A stretch of DNA of 64,000 nt, taken from NCBI RefSeq assembly GCF_004342605.1, contig NZ_SLZL01000008.1:1-64000 (forward strand), written 5' to 3'. The translations under genes were made by a program, and so were the position numbers. Below the pieces are notes generated by a model. That model saw nothing but the letters and a program-made list of their open reading frames with translations. It did not search any database and was not told where the DNA came from. The stretch is from Caulobacter sp. BK020 (GTDB taxonomy: Bacteria; Pseudomonadota; Alphaproteobacteria; Caulobacterales; Caulobacteraceae). Shown here piece after piece: positions 54,627 through 62,860 of this stretch (positions are counted from its first letter, which is position 1; each line of letters opens with the position of its first letter).

Positions 54627-55799
54627 ATGTCCTTCGACCGTTCTCGCGCCGCCCTGTCGGCGGCCTCCCTGGCGGCCATCGCTCTAACCCTGGCGGCCTG
54701 CGGCCAAGGCAAGGGCGGCCCCGGCGCCGGCGGCATGGGCCCCGGCGGTCCGACGCCCGTCGGCGTGGTGGTGGCCAAGACCGAGCCGGTCACCCTGACC
54801 AGCGAGCTGACCGGCCGCACCTCGGCCTATCTGGTCTCGGAGGTGCGTCCGCAGGTCGGCGGCATCGTCAAGGCCCGCCTGTTCCAGGAAGGCGGCTATG
54901 TCCGCGCCGGCCAGCCGCTCTACCAGATCGATCCGGCCACCTTCCAGGCGGCCTACAACAGCGCCGCCGCCGGACTGGCCCAGGCCCAGGCGACCGCCAC
55001 CGCCGCCAAGCTGAAGGCCGACCGCTACAAGGAGCTGGTCGCCATCAACGCCGTTTCCAAGCAGGACAACGACGACGCCCAGGCCGCCAGCCTGCAGGCC
55101 GTCGCCAACGTCGCCGCCCAGAAGGCCGCCGTGGAGAGCGCCCGGATCAACCTGGGCTGGACCAAGGTCGTCTCGCCCATCTCGGGCCGCATCGGCAAGA
55201 GCTCGGTCACGCCCGGCGCCCTGGTCACCGCCAGCCAGGCCACCGCCCTGGCCACGGTGCAGGACCTGTCCAAGATCTATGTCGACCTGACCCAGTCCTC
55301 GGCCGAGATGCTGAAGCTGCAGGCGGCGCTGAACAGCGGCCAGCTGGGCCGCAGCGGTTCGGCCCAGGTGACCCTGAAGCTGGAAGACGGCTCGATCTAT
55401 CCGATCCCCGGCCGCCTGGAGTTCTCGGACGTCACGGTCGACCCGACCACCGGCTCGGTCGGCCTGCGCGCCACCTTCGACAACCCCAACGGCGTGCTGC
55501 TGCCCGGCATGTATGTCCGCGCCGTGCTCGGCAAGGGCGTGGCCGGCGACGGCATGCTGATCCCGCAGGCGGCCGTCAGCCGCGATCCCAAGGGCAACGC
55601 CACGGTGATGGTGGTCGGCGCCAAGGGCGCGGCCGAGCCCCGCCAGATCGTCACCACCCAGACGGTGGGCGACAAGTGGCTGGTGACCTCGGGCCTCAAG
55701 CCCGGCGACCAGGTCATCGTCGAAGGCCTGCAGAAGGTCCGCCCCGGCGCCCCGGTGAAGCCGGCCGTCATCACCGCCTCCGCCCCCGCTGCTCAGTAA
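54627..55799 (+). CDS. RND efflux periplasmic adaptor (AcrA-like) lipoprotein
   Basis: 390 aa. Signal with lipobox LAAC, Cys25 the lipid anchor, and a Gly-rich linker (GQGKGGPGAGGMGPGGP). Lipoyl halves: RTSAYLVSEVRPQVGGIVKARLF and VVSPISGRIGKSSVTPGALV; helical hairpin about 95-155; beta-barrel (LRATFDNPNGVLLPGMYVRA) and final domain GLKPGDQVIVEGLQKVRPG. First gene of the second tripartite pump; 12 bases to the transporter. ATG 54627 follows GGGG. It corresponds to AcrA2 in the C. crescentus acrAB2-nodT operon if that assignment holds. Confidence 0.93.
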   Translation: MSFDRSRAALSAASLAAIALTLAACGQGKGGPGAGGMGPGGPTPVGVVVAKTEPVTLTSELTGRTSAYLVSEVRPQVGGIVKARLFQEGGYVRAGQPLYQIDPATFQAAYNSAAAGLAQAQATATAAKLKADRYKELVAINAVSKQDNDDAQAASLQAVANVAAQKAAVESARINLGWTKVVSPISGRIGKSSVTPGALVTASQATALATVQDLSKIYVDLTQSSAEMLKLQAALNSGQLGRSGSAQVTLKLEDGSIYPIPGRLEFSDVTVDPTTGSVGLRATFDNPNGVLLPGMYVRAVLGKGVAGDGMLIPQAAVSRDPKGNATVMVVGAKGAAEPRQIVTTQTVGDKWLVTSGLKPGDQVIVEGLQKVRPGAPVKPAVITASAPAAQ

Positions 55800-55811
55800 G
55801 GCCGGCCCGTC

Positions 55812-58800
55812 ATGCTCTCCCGTTTCTTCATCGACCGGCCGATCTTCGCGTGGGTCGTCGCGATCGTCATCATGCTGGCGGGGGCCCTGGCCATCCGCAG
55901 CCTGCCGATCGCCCAGTATCCCAACATCGCCCTGCCCCAGGTGGCGGTCAACGCCATCTATCCCGGCGCCTCGGCCAAGACCGTCGAGGACAGCGTCACC
56001 CAGGTCATCGAACAGAAAATGAAGGGCCTGGACGGCCTGGATTACATGTCGTCGACCAGCGACAGCTCGGGTTCGGCCACCACCACCCTGACCTTCAAGG
56101 CCGGCACCAACATCGACATCGCCCAGGTGCAGGTGCAGAACAAGCTGCAGACGGCCACCGCCCTCCTGCCGCAGGAAGTGCAGCAGCAGGGACTGACCGT
56201 GACCAAGTCGGCGCGGAACTTCCTGCTGATCGTCGGCATGTATTCCGAGGATCCGAAGGACACCAACACCGACCTGGCCGACTACATCGCCAGCAACCTG
56301 CAGGACCCGCTGAGCCGCGTCGACGGCGTGGGCGAAGTCCAGCTGTTCGGCGCCCAGTACGCCATGCGCATCTGGCTGGATCCCAACAAGCTGGCCAGCT
56401 ACAGCCTGACCCCGGCCGACGTGATCGCCGCCATCCGGGCCCAGAACGCCCAGGTCTCGGCCGGCCAGCTGGGCGGCGTGCCCAACCTGCCGGGCACCGC
56501 CCTGAACGCCACGATCACTGCCCAGTCGCGTCTCTCCACCCCGGCGCAGTTCCAGGAAATCATCGTCAAGAACAGCCCCGGCGGCGCCATCGTCCACCTG
56601 CGCGACGTGGCCCGGGTCGAGCTGGGGGCTGAAAGCTACGGCTTCGGCGCCAAGTACAACGGCAAGCCCGCCGCCGGCCTGGCCATCCGCCTGGCCCCCG
56701 GCGCCAACGCCCTGAACACCGCCGACGCCGTCAAGGCGCGGGTCGAGCAACTGTCCAAGACCTTCCCGGCCAGCTACCGGTACGTGGTTCCCTACGACTC
56801 CACGCCGTTCGTGAAGCTGTCGATCGAGGAGGTCGTCAAGACCCTGATCGAAGCCATCGTGCTGGTCTTCATCGTCATGTTCCTGTTCCTGCAGAACTGG
56901 CGCGCGACCCTGATCCCGACCATCGCCGTGCCGGTCGTCCTGCTGGGCACCTTCGGCGTGCTGGCGGCCTTCGGCTACTCGATCAACACCCTGACCATGT
57001 TCGGCCTGGTGCTGGCCATCGGCCTGCTGGTCGACGACGCCATCGTCGTGGTCGAGAACGTCGAGCGGGTGATGAGCGAGGAAGGACTCAGTCCCGTCGA
57101 GGCCACCCGCAAGTCGATGAACGAGATCACCGGCGCCCTGATCGGCATCGCGCTGGTCCTGGCCGCGGTGTTCGTGCCCATGGCCTTCTTCGGCGGCTCG
57201 CAGGGCGTGATCTATCGCCAGTTCTCGATCACCATCGTTTCGGCCATGGCCCTGTCGGTGCTGGTCGCCCTGATCCTCACCCCAGCCCTCTGCGCCACCC
57301 TGCTCAAGCCGGTCGCCCACGGCCAGGACCATGTCCTGCGGACCGACCACGAGGGGCCGCTGGGCTTCGTGACCAACCTCTTCAACCGCTTCTTCAACTG
57401 GTTCAACCGCAACTTCAACGACGTCAGCCGCCGCTACCAGGGCGGAGTCCGCGGCCTGCTGGGCCGAAGCGGTCGCTGGATGCTGGCCTATGGCGTGATC
57501 ATCCTGGTGATGGGCTTCCTGTTCATCCGCCTGCCCAGCGCCTTCCTGCCCGAGGAAGACCAGGGCACGATGTTCACCCTGGTCCAGCTGCCGCCCGGCG
57601 CGCCGGAAGAGCGGACCCAGGCCGTGCTCGACCAGGTGCGCAACCACTTCCTGGTCGACGAGAAGGAGTCGGTGCAGGCGGTGTTCACCGTCGCCGGTTT
57701 CAGCTTCGCCGGCGCGGGCCAGAACGCCGGCCTGGCCTTCATCCGCCTGCGGGACTTCGACGAGCGCAAGGCCGCCGACCGGAAGGCTCAGGCCGTCGCC
57801 GGCCGCGCCATGGCCAAGTTCATGCAGATCCGCGACGCCATGGTCTTCGCCGTCGTGCCGCCGGCCGTGCCGGAACTGGGCACCTCGTCGGGCTTCGACT
57901 TCCAGCTGCAGGACATCGGCGGCGTCGGCCACGACGCCCTGATCGCCGCCCGCAACCAGGTGCTGGGCATGGCCGCCCAGGATCCCGCCCTGGCCGGCGT
58001 GCGCCCCAACGGCCAGGACGACACCCCGCAGCTTAAGATCGACATCGACCAGGCCAAGGCCGGGGCGATGGGCCTGACCACGGCCGACATCAACGCCGCG
58101 CTCAGCGCCGCGTGGGGCGGTTCGTACGTCAACGACTTCATCGACCGCGGCCGGATCAAGAAGGTCTATGTCCAGGCCGACGCGCCCTTCCGGATGCGGC
58201 CCGAGGACCTGGACAGCTGGTACGTCCGCACCAGCACCGGCACGATGGCGCCGTTCTCCTCCTTCGCGACCAGCCACTGGATCTACGGTTCGCCGCGCCT
58301 GGAACGCTACAACGGCCTGTCGTCGGTCAACATCCAGGGCGCGCCCGCCCCGGGCAAGAGCTCGGGCCAGGCCATGGCCGCCATGGAGAAGATCGCCGCC
58401 CAGCTGCCGCCCGGCATCGGCTACGAATGGACCGGCCTGTCAGCCCAGGAACGCGAGTCCGGCAACCAGGCCCCGGCCCTGTACGGCATCTCGATCCTGG
58501 TGGTGTTCCTGCTGCTGGCGGCCCTCTACGAGAGCTGGTCGATCCCGCTGTCGGTGATCATGGTCATCCCGCTGGGCATCGTCGGCGCCCTGCTGGCCAC
58601 CACCCTGCGCGGCCTCAGCAACGACATCTACTTCCAGGTGGGCCTGCTGACGACCATGGGCCTGGCATCCAAGAACGCCATCCTGATCGTCGAGTTCGCC
58701 AAGGACCTGCACGAACAGGGTCGGGATCTGGTCGAGGCCACGGTGGAAGCGGTCCGCATCCGTCTGCGTCCGATCATCATGACCTCGCTGGCCTTCGTCT

Positions 58801-59006
58801 TCGGCGTGCTGCCCCTGGCGATTTCGAACGGGGCTGGATCGGGGAGCCAGCACGCGATCGGCACCGGCGTGATCGGCGGCATGATCTCGGCCACCCTGCT
58901 GGCGATCTTCTTCGTCCCGCTGTTCTTCGTGATCGTCGAGCGGATCTTCAAACCCAAGCCGCGTCGCCACGACGAGGCCGTCACGACTCCGGTCGAGAGC
59001 CACTAA
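55812..59006 (+). CDS. RND efflux transporter AcrB family (HAE1)
   Basis: 1064 aa. [28 protein letters not shown] is the first helix. [18 protein letters not shown] gives the helix-4 Asp pair, [20 protein letters not shown] the helix-10 Lys. Periplasmic docking and porter loops are full length. Proton-driven export of hydrophobic drugs and bile-type detergents is typical. In C. crescentus AcrB2 contributes to antibiotic resistance and is linked to TipN. Stop TAA, then one base before the channel gene ATG. Confidence 0.95.
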   Translation: MLSRFFIDRPIFAWVVAIVIMLAGALAIRSLPIAQYPNIALPQVAVNAIYPGASAKTVEDSVTQVIEQKMKGLDGLDYMSSTSDSSGSATTTLTFKAGTNIDIAQVQVQNKLQTATALLPQEVQQQGLTVTKSARNFLLIVGMYSEDPKDTNTDLADYIASNLQDPLSRVDGVGEVQLFGAQYAMRIWLDPNKLASYSLTPADVIAAIRAQNAQVSAGQLGGVPNLPGTALNATITAQSRLSTPAQFQEIIVKNSPGGAIVHLRDVARVELGAESYGFGAKYNGKPAAGLAIRLAPGANALNTADAVKARVEQLSKTFPASYRYVVPYDSTPFVKLSIEEVVKTLIEAIVLVFIVMFLFLQNWRATLIPTIAVPVVLLGTFGVLAAFGYSINTLTMFGLVLAIGLLVDDAIVVVENVERVMSEEGLSPVEATRKSMNEITGALIGIALVLAAVFVPMAFFGGSQGVIYRQFSITIVSAMALSVLVALILTPALCATLLKPVAHGQDHVLRTDHEGPLGFVTNLFNRFFNWFNRNFNDVSRRYQGGVRGLLGRSGRWMLAYGVIILVMGFLFIRLPSAFLPEEDQGTMFTLVQLPPGAPEERTQAVLDQVRNHFLVDEKESVQAVFTVAGFSFAGAGQNAGLAFIRLRDFDERKAADRKAQAVAGRAMAKFMQIRDAMVFAVVPPAVPELGTSSGFDFQLQDIGGVGHDALIAARNQVLGMAAQDPALAGVRPNGQDDTPQLKIDIDQAKAGAMGLTTADINAALSAAWGGSYVNDFIDRGRIKKVYVQADAPFRMRPEDLDSWYVRTSTGTMAPFSSFATSHWIYGSPRLERYNGLSSVNIQGAPAPGKSSGQAMAAMEKIAAQLPPGIGYEWTGLSAQERESGNQAPALYGISILVVFLLLAALYESWSIPLSVIMVIPLGIVGALLATTLRGLSNDIYFQVGLLTTMGLASKNAILIVEFAKDLHEQGRDLVEATVEAVRIRLRPIIMTSLAFVFGVLPLAISNGAGSGSQHAIGTGVIGGMISATLLAIFFVPLFFVIVERIFKPKPRRHDEAVTTPVESH

Positions 59007-59007
59007 G

Positions 59008-60432
59008 ATGCTTGTCCGTAACCTGACCCTCTCCCTGCTCGCGGCCACGGCCCTGAGCGCCTGCACCCTGGCGCCCAAGACCGTGCGTCCGGCCCTGGCG
59101 GTCGACAACGCCTGGCCGATCGCCCAAGCCAATACGGCGGGGGCCGACGGTTCGGCGACCACCGCCGCCGACCTGGCCTGGCGCGACGTGTTCATCGACC
59201 CGCGCCTGCAAGGGGTGATCGACCTGGCGCTGAGCAACAACCGCGACCTGCGCGTGGCCGTGCTCAACATCGAGAAGGCCCGCGCCCAGTACCGGATCCA
59301 GCGCGCCAACCTGCTGCCGGGCGTCGACGCCACGGCCGGCGAAACCCAGACCCGCACCACCGCCGACCAGGCGGCGCTGCAGGGCGGCGATCGTACGACG
59401 AGGGCCTACACCGCCGGGGTCGGCGTCACGGCCTGGGAGTTGGACCTGTTCGGCCGGGTCCGCAGCCTGAAGGACGCGGCCCTGCAGAGCTACCTGGCCA
59501 CCCGCGAGACCAGCCGCTCGGTGCAGATCAGCCTGATCGCCCAGACGGCCAACAGCTGGCTGACCCTGGCCGCCGACCAGGACCTGCTGGCCCTGGCCCA
59601 GGAGACCCTGCGCACGCGGGAAGAATCGCTGAAGCTGACCCGCGGCCGGTTCGACGCGGGGGCGGCCAACCAGCTGGACATGCGCCAGGCCGAGACCCTG
59701 GCCGAAACGGCCCGCTCGGACGTGGCGACCTATGTCGCCCAGGTCGAGCAGGACAAGAACGCCCTGCGGCTGGTGGTCGGCGCCGACGTGCCGGCCGACC
59801 TGCAGCCGGCTGGGGGCCTGGTCACCGCCCAGATCCTGCCCGACCTGCCCGCCGGGATCCCGTCCGACGTCCTGACCCGCCGTCCCGACGTGCTGGCCGC
59901 CGAGCATGACCTGGCCGGCGCCAACGCCAATATCGGCGCGGCCCGGGCGGCTTTCTTCCCCAGCATCAGCCTGACCGCCTCGACCGGCGTGGCCAGCAAC
60001 GCGCTGAGCAGCCTGTTCGACAGCGGCAATGGGACCTGGAGCTTCGCCCCGCGCATCAGCCTGCCGCTCTTCGCCGGCGGGGCCAATGTGGCCAATCTCG
60101 ACAGCGCCAAGGCCAGCCGCGACATCGCCGTGGCCAATTACGAGAAGGCGGTGCAGACCGCGTTCCGCGAGGTCTCCGACGGCCTGGCCGTGCAGTCGAC
60201 GATCCAGGACCGGGTGGGCTCGCAGGAGCGTCTGGTCGCCGCCGCCAACGACTCGGTCCGCCTGTCGCGGGCCCGGTACGGCGCGGGGATCGACAGCTCC
60301 CTGACCCTGCTGGACGCCCAGCGGACGCTCTACACCGCCCAGCAGGGCCTGATCGGGGCCCGCCTGGCGCGGGCCACCAACCTGGCCACGCTGTACAAGT
60401 CGCTCGGCGGCGGCGCTCCCGCCGACCGCTGA
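59008..60432 (+). CDS. Outer-membrane efflux lipoprotein, NodT family
   Basis: 474 aa. Lipobox LSAC gives Cys19, followed by TLAPKTVRP. Two OEP repeats; the second begins DVLTRRPDVLAAEHDLAGANANIGAARAAFFPSISLTAS. It forms the trimeric outer-membrane channel of the second pump. It starts one base after the transporter stop. Behind it lies a cluster of hairpins that may include its terminator. Confidence 0.94.
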   Translation: MLVRNLTLSLLAATALSACTLAPKTVRPALAVDNAWPIAQANTAGADGSATTAADLAWRDVFIDPRLQGVIDLALSNNRDLRVAVLNIEKARAQYRIQRANLLPGVDATAGETQTRTTADQAALQGGDRTTRAYTAGVGVTAWELDLFGRVRSLKDAALQSYLATRETSRSVQISLIAQTANSWLTLAADQDLLALAQETLRTREESLKLTRGRFDAGAANQLDMRQAETLAETARSDVATYVAQVEQDKNALRLVVGADVPADLQPAGGLVTAQILPDLPAGIPSDVLTRRPDVLAAEHDLAGANANIGAARAAFFPSISLTASTGVASNALSSLFDSGNGTWSFAPRISLPLFAGGANVANLDSAKASRDIAVANYEKAVQTAFREVSDGLAVQSTIQDRVGSQERLVAAANDSVRLSRARYGAGIDSSLTLLDAQRTLYTAQQGLIGARLARATNLATLYKSLGGGAPADR

Positions 60433-60443
60433 GCCATGCCGAT

Positions 60444-60554
60444 CCCCCGACCCCAGCGGGGGAGTGCTAGCGGCGTCGCCCCCCGACGCCGCCAAGCCGG
60501 AAGGGGCGCGCTCCCCCCAGATCCCGCGCGCCCCTTCCAACCTTGGGGTTGGAA
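60444..60554. ncRNA. Tandem hairpins with C-rich loops behind nodT
   Basis: Hairpin 1: CCCCCG / CGGGGG, loop ACCCCAG (60444-60462). Hairpin 2: GGCGTCG / CGACGCC, loop CCCCC (60472-60490). Hairpin 3: GGAAGGGGCGCGC / GCGCGCCCCTTCC, loop TCCCCCCAGATCCC (60499-60538). Hairpin 4, partly overlapping: TTCCAACC / GGTTGGAA (60535-60554). All stems are perfect. A plus-strand RNA would show C-rich loops able to pair with ribosome sites. It could instead be the 3' end and terminator of the efflux operon. No promoter seen. Confidence 0.4.
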
Positions 60555-60573
60555 CCGTCGTCCCTTTGTTTAG

Positions 60574-60637
60574 CCGTCATTCCCGCCCTTGTGGCACGGC
60601 TGTCCGGTTGGGGCTGTGAAGCGGTCGGGAATGACGG
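60574..60637. repeat. Inverted-repeat pair, short class C relative
   Basis: CCGTCATTCCCG (60574-60585) and CGGGAATGACGG (60626-60637) are perfect inverted copies. The outer part resembles the CCGTCATCCCGGG arm at 7323, but the interior differs. Confidence 0.6.
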
Positions 60638-60669
60638 TTGAAGAGGGAGCGCCCCCGAAGCCGAGCCCC

Positions 60670-61173
60670 CTACCGCTCGCGTCGCCACTCCGAGATCGGG
60701 ACCGAGCCGTCGGCGCGCGGCACGGGCACCTGGTAGCTGAGGCTGTCGGCGGTCAGGACGTACTTGCGCCGCTGCTCGGTCCCCTCCCAGTTGGGGAACG
60801 ACGCCCCTTCGATCCGGAAGACCAGAACATGGGCGGCCGGGTCGACCGCCACCGTCCCGTAGTGGGTGGACGATCCCAGCGCCGCGCTGGCGAACTCGTC
60901 CGGCGTGGCCGTCGCCTTGTCGCCCGACGCGACGCGCAGCCGCTCGCCGCTGAAGATCTGCAGGCTGTAGCGCCCCTGGCCGTCGATGATCAGCCGCCCT
61001 TTCGGATGCTGACCATAGTCGCGGCTGCGCGAGCCGTCAGGCGCCAGGCGGTCGGCCGCGGTCAGGGTCCAGGTTCCGGCCAGCGACGGTTCGGCGGCCG
61101 TCGCGGCGCCCGCCAGCAGCGTCGTCGCCAATGCCAGGCCCGCGCCCAGCCCTCGCCTGTGGATCGGATTCAT
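60670..61173 (-). CDS. Lipocalin-like domain protein, exported
   Basis: 167 aa. Signal MNPIHRRGLGAGLALATTLLAGAATA cut before AEPSLAGTWTL. LAGTWTLTAADRL and GRLIIDGQGRYSLQIFS fit the Lipocalin-5 family, with the last strand KYVLTADSLSYQVP. Divergent from a CGNR regulator with TAACCT-type repeats between them, so it is probably under that regulator's control. Function not known. Confidence 0.8.
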   Translation of the reverse strand: MNPIHRRGLGAGLALATTLLAGAATAAEPSLAGTWTLTAADRLAPDGSRSRDYGQHPKGRLIIDGQGRYSLQIFSGERLRVASGDKATATPDEFASAALGSSTHYGTVAVDPAAHVLVFRIEGASFPNWEGTEQRRKYVLTADSLSYQVPVPRADGSVPISEWRRER

Positions 61174-61189
61174 GTCGCCCTCCAGAATG

Positions 61190-61253
61190 TAACCTACTTA
61201 TCAGGTTAGCTTGCCGATCCTTTGCGAAACACCGTAACCTGTCAATCCGGTTT
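61190..61253. promoter_or_regulatory. Two TAACCT-N7-AGGTTA sites, divergent promoter
   Basis: TAACCT-acttatc-AGGTTA at 61190-61208 and TAACCT-gtcaatc-CGGTTT at 61235-61253, 45 bases apart. They lie between the lipocalin-like gene and the CGNR regulator. The first is perfect, the second imperfect. Likely operators of the CGNR protein. Confidence 0.65.
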
Positions 61254-61263
61254 GGAGCGCGTG

Positions 61264-61863
61264 ATGACGGCGAAGGCGGAGATCCGCGACGGGTTCAAGT
61301 TTCGCGGCGGCAGCCCCGCCCTGGACCTGGCGGCGACCGTGGTCGGCCGGCTGGGCGCCGCGCCGCGCGACCTGCTGGCCACGCCCGCCGATCTCGACCG
61401 CTGGCTGGTGGCGGCCGAGTTGGCCGAAGCGCCGCCCGGCTCCACCGAGGGCAATCTGGTCCAGGCCCGGTCGCTGCGCGAGGCGCTCTATCGCCTGGCC
61501 TTGTCGCGCGCCGAGGGGGCCGTCCTGCCCGACGCCGACCGCGACCTGCTCAACGGCTACGCCGCCCTGCCCGCCGCGCCGCTGCAATTGGACGCGGACG
61601 GCCGCGCCCGCCTGTCCGGCGATGTCCGCGGCCTGCTGGCCGAGCTGGCCCGCGAGGGCGTGTCGCTGCTGGGCGGCGACTTTTCGCACCGCATCCGCCA
61701 GTGCGAGGGCCCACCCTGCGCGGTGCTGTTCGTCGACACCTCGCGCAAGGGCGACCGCCGCTGGTGCTCGATGAGCGCCTGCGGCAACAAGGCCAAGGTG
61801 GCGGGGTATCGGAAACGCGCCTCCAGCTCCGCTCATCCCGACGAAAGTCGGGACCCAAGCTGA
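61264..61863 (+). CDS. CGNR zinc-finger (ABATE) transcriptional regulator
   Basis: 199 aa. N-terminal ABATE domain: FRGGSPALDLAATVVGRLG, then SLREALYRLALSRAEG. C-terminal CGNR zinc finger: CEGPPCAVLFVDTSRKGDRRWCSMSACGNKAKVAGYRKR, with four cysteines. ATG 61264; GTG 61261 is also in frame. The last dozen residues (ASSSAHPDESRDPS) come from the adjacent inverted-repeat arm (from 61829), so the natural end has been altered. Regulators of this type often act on efflux or detoxification genes next to them. Confidence 0.88.
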   Translation: MTAKAEIRDGFKFRGGSPALDLAATVVGRLGAAPRDLLATPADLDRWLVAAELAEAPPGSTEGNLVQARSLREALYRLALSRAEGAVLPDADRDLLNGYAALPAAPLQLDADGRARLSGDVRGLLAELAREGVSLLGGDFSHRIRQCEGPPCAVLFVDTSRKGDRRWCSMSACGNKAKVAGYRKRASSSAHPDESRDPS

Positions 61864-61949
61864 ACATCAGAGAAGTCCGCAGCCGATCCATACCGCAATG
61901 CGCATTACGGAATCTCGGCTTGGGTCCCGACTTTCGTCGGGATGAGCGG
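61829..61949. repeat. Inverted-repeat pair, class D (32-bp perfect arms)
   Basis: 61829-61860 begins CCGCTCATCCCGACGAAAGTC and 61918-61949 is its exact reverse complement; inner hairpin CCCGACGAAAGTCGGG in each. The left arm is inside the 3' end of the CGNR gene. The right arm is next to the end of the lrp-type gene. Confidence 0.9.
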
Positions 61950-61955
61950 ATGCTT

Positions 61956-62417
61956 TTACAACGGCAGCTGCACCGTGCTCTTGACCTCTTCCAGCACCGC
62001 ATAGGTCCGCGTCTCGCGCACGCCCGGCATCTTCACGAGGATGTCGCCTAGGAAGCCGCGATAGGCCTCCATGTCGCGCACCCGGGCCTTGATCAGGTAG
62101 TCGAAGCCGCCGGCCACCATGTGGCATTCCAGGATCTCGGGCGCGCGGCGCACGGCCAGGGCGAAGTCGTCGAACACGTCGCCGGTCGTGCGGTCCAGCA
62201 CCACCTCGACGAAGATCAGCAGGGCGCGATCGACCTTGGCCGGGTCGAGCAGGGCCGCATAGCCAGTGATGAAGCCCCGCTCGCGCAGCCGCCGCACCCG
62301 GTCGAAGGTGGCGGCCGGCGACAGGTTGCAGCGTTTGGCCAGCTCGGCGTTGGTGATGCGACCGTCGGCCTGCAGGACCCGCAGAAGCCGGCGATCGGTG
62401 TCGTCCAGAGCAGACAT
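61956..62417 (-). CDS. Lrp/AsnC-family regulator, probably PutR
   Basis: 153 aa. HTH at about 5-50: DDTDRRLLRVLQADGRITNAELAKRCNLSPAATFDRVRRLRERGFITGY. The RAM effector domain ends in LVKMPGVRETRTYAVLEEVKSTVQLPL. It is divergent from putA, whose product here lacks the N-terminal repressor domain, so an Lrp-type PutR activator responding to proline is expected. ATG 62417 lies eight bases after AAGGGG; ATG 62423 is also possible. Confidence 0.9.
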   Translation of the reverse strand: MSALDDTDRRLLRVLQADGRITNAELAKRCNLSPAATFDRVRRLRERGFITGYAALLDPAKVDRALLIFVEVVLDRTTGDVFDDFALAVRRAPEILECHMVAGGFDYLIKARVRDMEAYRGFLGDILVKMPGVRETRTYAVLEEVKSTVQLPL

Positions 62418-62435
62418 CGCCATTTCCCCTTCCAA

Positions 62436-62480
62436 CCGAAGATAGTTCGGAATTTCATATCAACAAACAAAGCACCTTCG
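62436..62480. promoter_or_regulatory. Possible Lrp sites near lrp-type gene
   Basis: CCGAA-GATAG-TTCGG at 62436-62450, an inverted repeat 18 bases upstream of the lrp start. AACAAACAAAGCACCTTCG at 62462-62480 matches the motif at 62796-62816 closely. Both would suit a regulator that binds several sites cooperatively. Confidence 0.4.
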
Positions 62481-62506
62481 CCATAGCCAAGCCTATACCT
62501 TCGATC

Positions 62507-62670
62507 GTCCTAGCGAGCTTGGCCGCCACTCCCCCCCCGGCGCCCCGGCGAACCTAGGACCAGCCTCCGCCACTCCCCCCGGCGGAGCGCAGACATGGCG
62601 CCCTCTCCCCCGTCGGCGCCGTGTGAGAGCGGAAGGGACGCGCGACCTCCCCCCGTATCGCGTCCCTTCC
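62507..62670 (+). ncRNA. Candidate RNA with four C-loop hairpins
   Basis: An outer stem GTCCTAG / CTAGGAC (62507-62560) encloses a hairpin with loop ACTCCCCCCCC (CGCC/GGCG). Then CTCCGCC / GGCGGAG, loop ACTCCCCCC (62565-62587); GGCGCC / GGCGCC, loop CTCTCCCCCGTC (62597-62620); GGAAGGGACGCG / CGCGTCCCTTCC, loop CGACCTCCCCCCGT (62631-62670). The last stem closely matches hairpin 3 at 60499-60538. No reading frame fits. A CU-rich tail follows. Strand is inferred from the C-rich loops; it lies in the lrp/putA intergenic region. Confidence 0.5.
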
Positions 62671-62772
62671 CACCTCTCCTCTTCCCCAGCCTCTCCTCGC
62701 CCTCCATGCTTCGACCGGGCCGCGACAGCCTGTCACGCGCCTGAAGCCGATCGCGTCATTCCAGGCCCCAAC

Positions 62773-62816
62773 CGAAGATCATCCAGCTTCGACGCCAAAC
62801 AAACGAAGCACCTTCG
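62773..62816. promoter_or_regulatory. Possible Lrp/PutR sites before putA
   Basis: CGAAG-CAC-CTTCG (62804-62816) is a perfect 13-bp palindrome, 44 bases before the putA ATG. CGAAG-N9-CTTCG lies at 62773-62791. With the matching motif near 62470 they are the best candidates for the proline-responsive regulator. Confidence 0.5.
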
Positions 62817-62860
62817 AACAATCCAGAGATATAGCGACGATATCCATCAACGAGGCGACC

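Noticed and set aside
60574..60637. Terminator for the lipocalin-like gene
   Set aside because: Its arms resemble the class C intergenic repeat and no T run follows on the minus strand, so it is listed as a repeat.
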